Shown here one piece after another: positions 13,085-13,874 of a stretch of 13,874 bases of DNA (positions are counted from its first letter, which is position 1; the number at the start of each line of letters is the position of its first letter). The position numbers were made by a program, and so were the translations under genes. Below the pieces are notes generated by a model. That model ran no database searches, was not told the origin of the DNA, and saw only the letters and a program-made list of their open reading frames with translations. Origin of the DNA: Clostridiales bacterium UBA1316 (GTDB lineage Bacteria; Bacillota; Clostridia; Oscillospirales; Oscillospiraceae); NCBI GenBank assembly GCA_002307055.1, contig DBTM01000008.1:1-13874 (forward strand). The letters run 5' to 3'.

Positions 13085-13624
13085 CTAATAGTATATGGAG
13101 GCAGCCCGTGTTCTTAGATATACTTTACAAATAACAAGCAGTATATAATAGATAATCAGCAGCACGACGGCAATAACGCTGGTTCCCTTGTGCCTGTTGA
13201 AATATCTGGATTTTTCCGGTTCATTGAGAGACTGCCATTTTAGCACATCGTTTTCGATGTGCTTTTTGTATAGGCTGTTTCCGAAAATACCAAACAAAAT
13301 ACATGTCGCGAGTTGAATCGGGTAGAAAAAAGCTGTTAATAACGTTAAGAACCCCCAGCCGTACATCTTTCGATAGAACAGCCAGTAGGACGCCAGGAAA
13401 AAAGCAGCGAAATTCCAGTTGGTTGAACTGTTTTTTTGCCGCATTTCGCCAAACGCGTCGCCATAGTACAAGATGTTCTTATCAATAAAGGCTTCTTCGT
13501 CGGCGGTTGCTCTATAGGGCGAAACGATTAAATTAAATCCGTTTAATTTGCTGCCACAATTAACGCAATAGGTGTGTTCGTCATCATTGACGCTGCCGCA
13601 ATGGATGCATGTTAGACTGTGAAT
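13085..13624 (-). CDS. Zinc-ribbon and DUF2628 membrane protein with a probable AUU start
   Basis: 179 residues. An N-terminal zinc ribbon has C7-x2-C10 (CIHCG) and C20-x2-C23 (CVNCG). A DUF2628 region follows (WNFAAFFLASYWLFYRKMYG, about 70-89), with hydrophobic stretches at about 70-82, 90-118 and 149-170, so it should be an integral membrane protein with a cytoplasmic ribbon. Function unknown. No ATG, GTG or TTG is in frame between the upstream TGA (13642-13640) and the Cys motifs. ATT at 13624 lies exactly 8 bases after AAGGGGAG, so AUU initiation is the simplest reading. An in-frame TTG at 13471 would remove the ribbon and has no reason to be preferred. A frameshift error is the alternative. 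Flanked by two uvrA tails and richer in A+T than the core genes, it looks acquired. Confidence 0.75.
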   Translation of the reverse strand: MHSLTCIHCGSVNDDEHTYCVNCGSKLNGFNLIVSPYRATADEEAFIDKNILYYGDAFGEMRQKNSSTNWNFAAFFLASYWLFYRKMYGWGFLTLLTAFFYPIQLATCILFGIFGNSLYKKHIENDVLKWQSLNEPEKSRYFNRHKGTSVIAVVLLIIYYILLVICKVYLRTRAASIYY

Positions 13625-13652
13625 GCAAATCGCTCCCCTTCAAAAGCGTAAT

Positions 13653-13681
13653 TTATTACCAATAATACTTTATCGATACAA
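13653..13681 (-). promoter_or_regulatory. Candidate promoter of the zinc-ribbon gene
   Basis: On the minus strand TTGTAT (13681-13676), a 17-base spacer ending in TGG (extended -10) and TAATAA (13658-13653). The implied start near 13646 leaves a short leader with AAGGGGAG and only ATT codons as possible starts for the zinc-ribbon frame. Confidence 0.55.
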
Positions 13682-13716
13682 TTTTAGATAAAGCCACCCT
13701 GTGCAGTAAAATTATG

Positions 13717-13752
13717 CAAAAAATAAAGGCCGACACATATAGCATCGGCCTT
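13717..13752 (-). terminator. Intrinsic terminator of uvrA
   Basis: On the minus strand AAGGCCGA (13752-13745) pairs with TCGGCCTT (13733-13726), followed by TTTATTTTTT. It lies 16 bases after the uvrA stop. Confidence 0.88.
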
Positions 13753-13768
13753 CATTATGACATCGTCT

Positions 13769-13874
13769 TTAAGAGAGCAGCGGTTTCAGGAACTGCCCTG
13801 TATAGCTGCGCTCACATTCGGCAAGCTGTTCGGGGGTCCCGGCGAAGAGGATTTCGCCGCCGGCGTCGCCGCCT
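13769..13874 (-). CDS. uvrA: Excinuclease ABC subunit A (UvrA), C-terminal end, cut by the window edge
   Basis: UvrA is the damage-sensing ATPase of nucleotide excision repair. Only the last 34 codons are present: GGDAGGEILFAGTPEQLAEC, then a short link into SYTGQFLKPLLS and TAA. GGDAGGEI with GTPE and SYTGQFLKP is the highly conserved UvrA end, after the DLGPEGG block that would lie just off the right edge. A terminator follows. A decayed second copy of this tail lies about 800 bases to the left (12960-13084). Confidence 0.93.
   Translation of the reverse strand, partial: GGDAGGEILFAGTPEQLAECERSYTGQFLKPLLS

Noticed and set aside
1..13874. CRISPR array, transposase or integrase gene, rRNA
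   Set aside because: No regularly spaced repeats, no DDE or tyrosine/serine recombinase frames and no rRNA-like blocks were seen.

Overview
The window looks like chromosomal DNA from a low- to mid-GC Gram-positive anaerobe of the class Clostridia, plausibly an Oscillospirales-type gut or sediment bacterium. The signs are strong AGGAGG-like ribosome sites with some TTG starts, clostridial forms of SecG, LepA and TatD, an orphan PduL-type phosphotransacylase, a Gld-type ABC exporter operon with a DUF4340 partner, and no outer-membrane genes. The lineage is inferred from gene content, not from a search.

Layout. On the left (1-1150, minus strand) a Xre-type regulator precedes the 5' end of lepA, probably on one transcript. 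Diverging from it is pduL (1259-1831, plus), which converges on secG (minus) through a shared bidirectional terminator. An AT-rich divergent spacer with a 10-bp direct repeat separates secG from tatD (2357-3127, plus). A promoter with an adjacent 12-bp palindrome then drives a tight four-gene operon (3234-7696): ABC ATPase, ABC-2 permease, GldG-like auxiliary protein and DUF4340 protein. These read as one envelope complex of unknown substrate. Next come two single-gene plus-strand units, a uracil permease (7862-9217) and a PLP-dependent beta-eliminating lyase of the tyrosine phenol-lyase/tryptophanase family (9494-10942). The lyase leader carries a T-box-like antiterminator/terminator but no recognisable Stem I.

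The right third (about 11,070-13,770, minus) is visibly richer in A+T and looks like acquired DNA. It holds a 557-residue ECF-like sigma factor with a winged-helix segment and a long unassigned C-terminal part, then a small zinc-ribbon plus DUF2628 membrane protein that appears to start at an AUU codon. The small gene lies between two copies of the 3' end of uvrA and its terminator. One copy is the intact tail running off the right edge; the other is a decayed remnant directly abutting the stop codon of the zinc-ribbon gene. This suggests insertion at, or duplication of, the uvrA 3' end.

Most worth a second look: the Stem-I-less T-box-like leader together with the divergent active site of the lyase it precedes, the uvrA-tail duplication around the zinc-ribbon gene, the AUU start, and the sigma factor with an appended regulator-like part.
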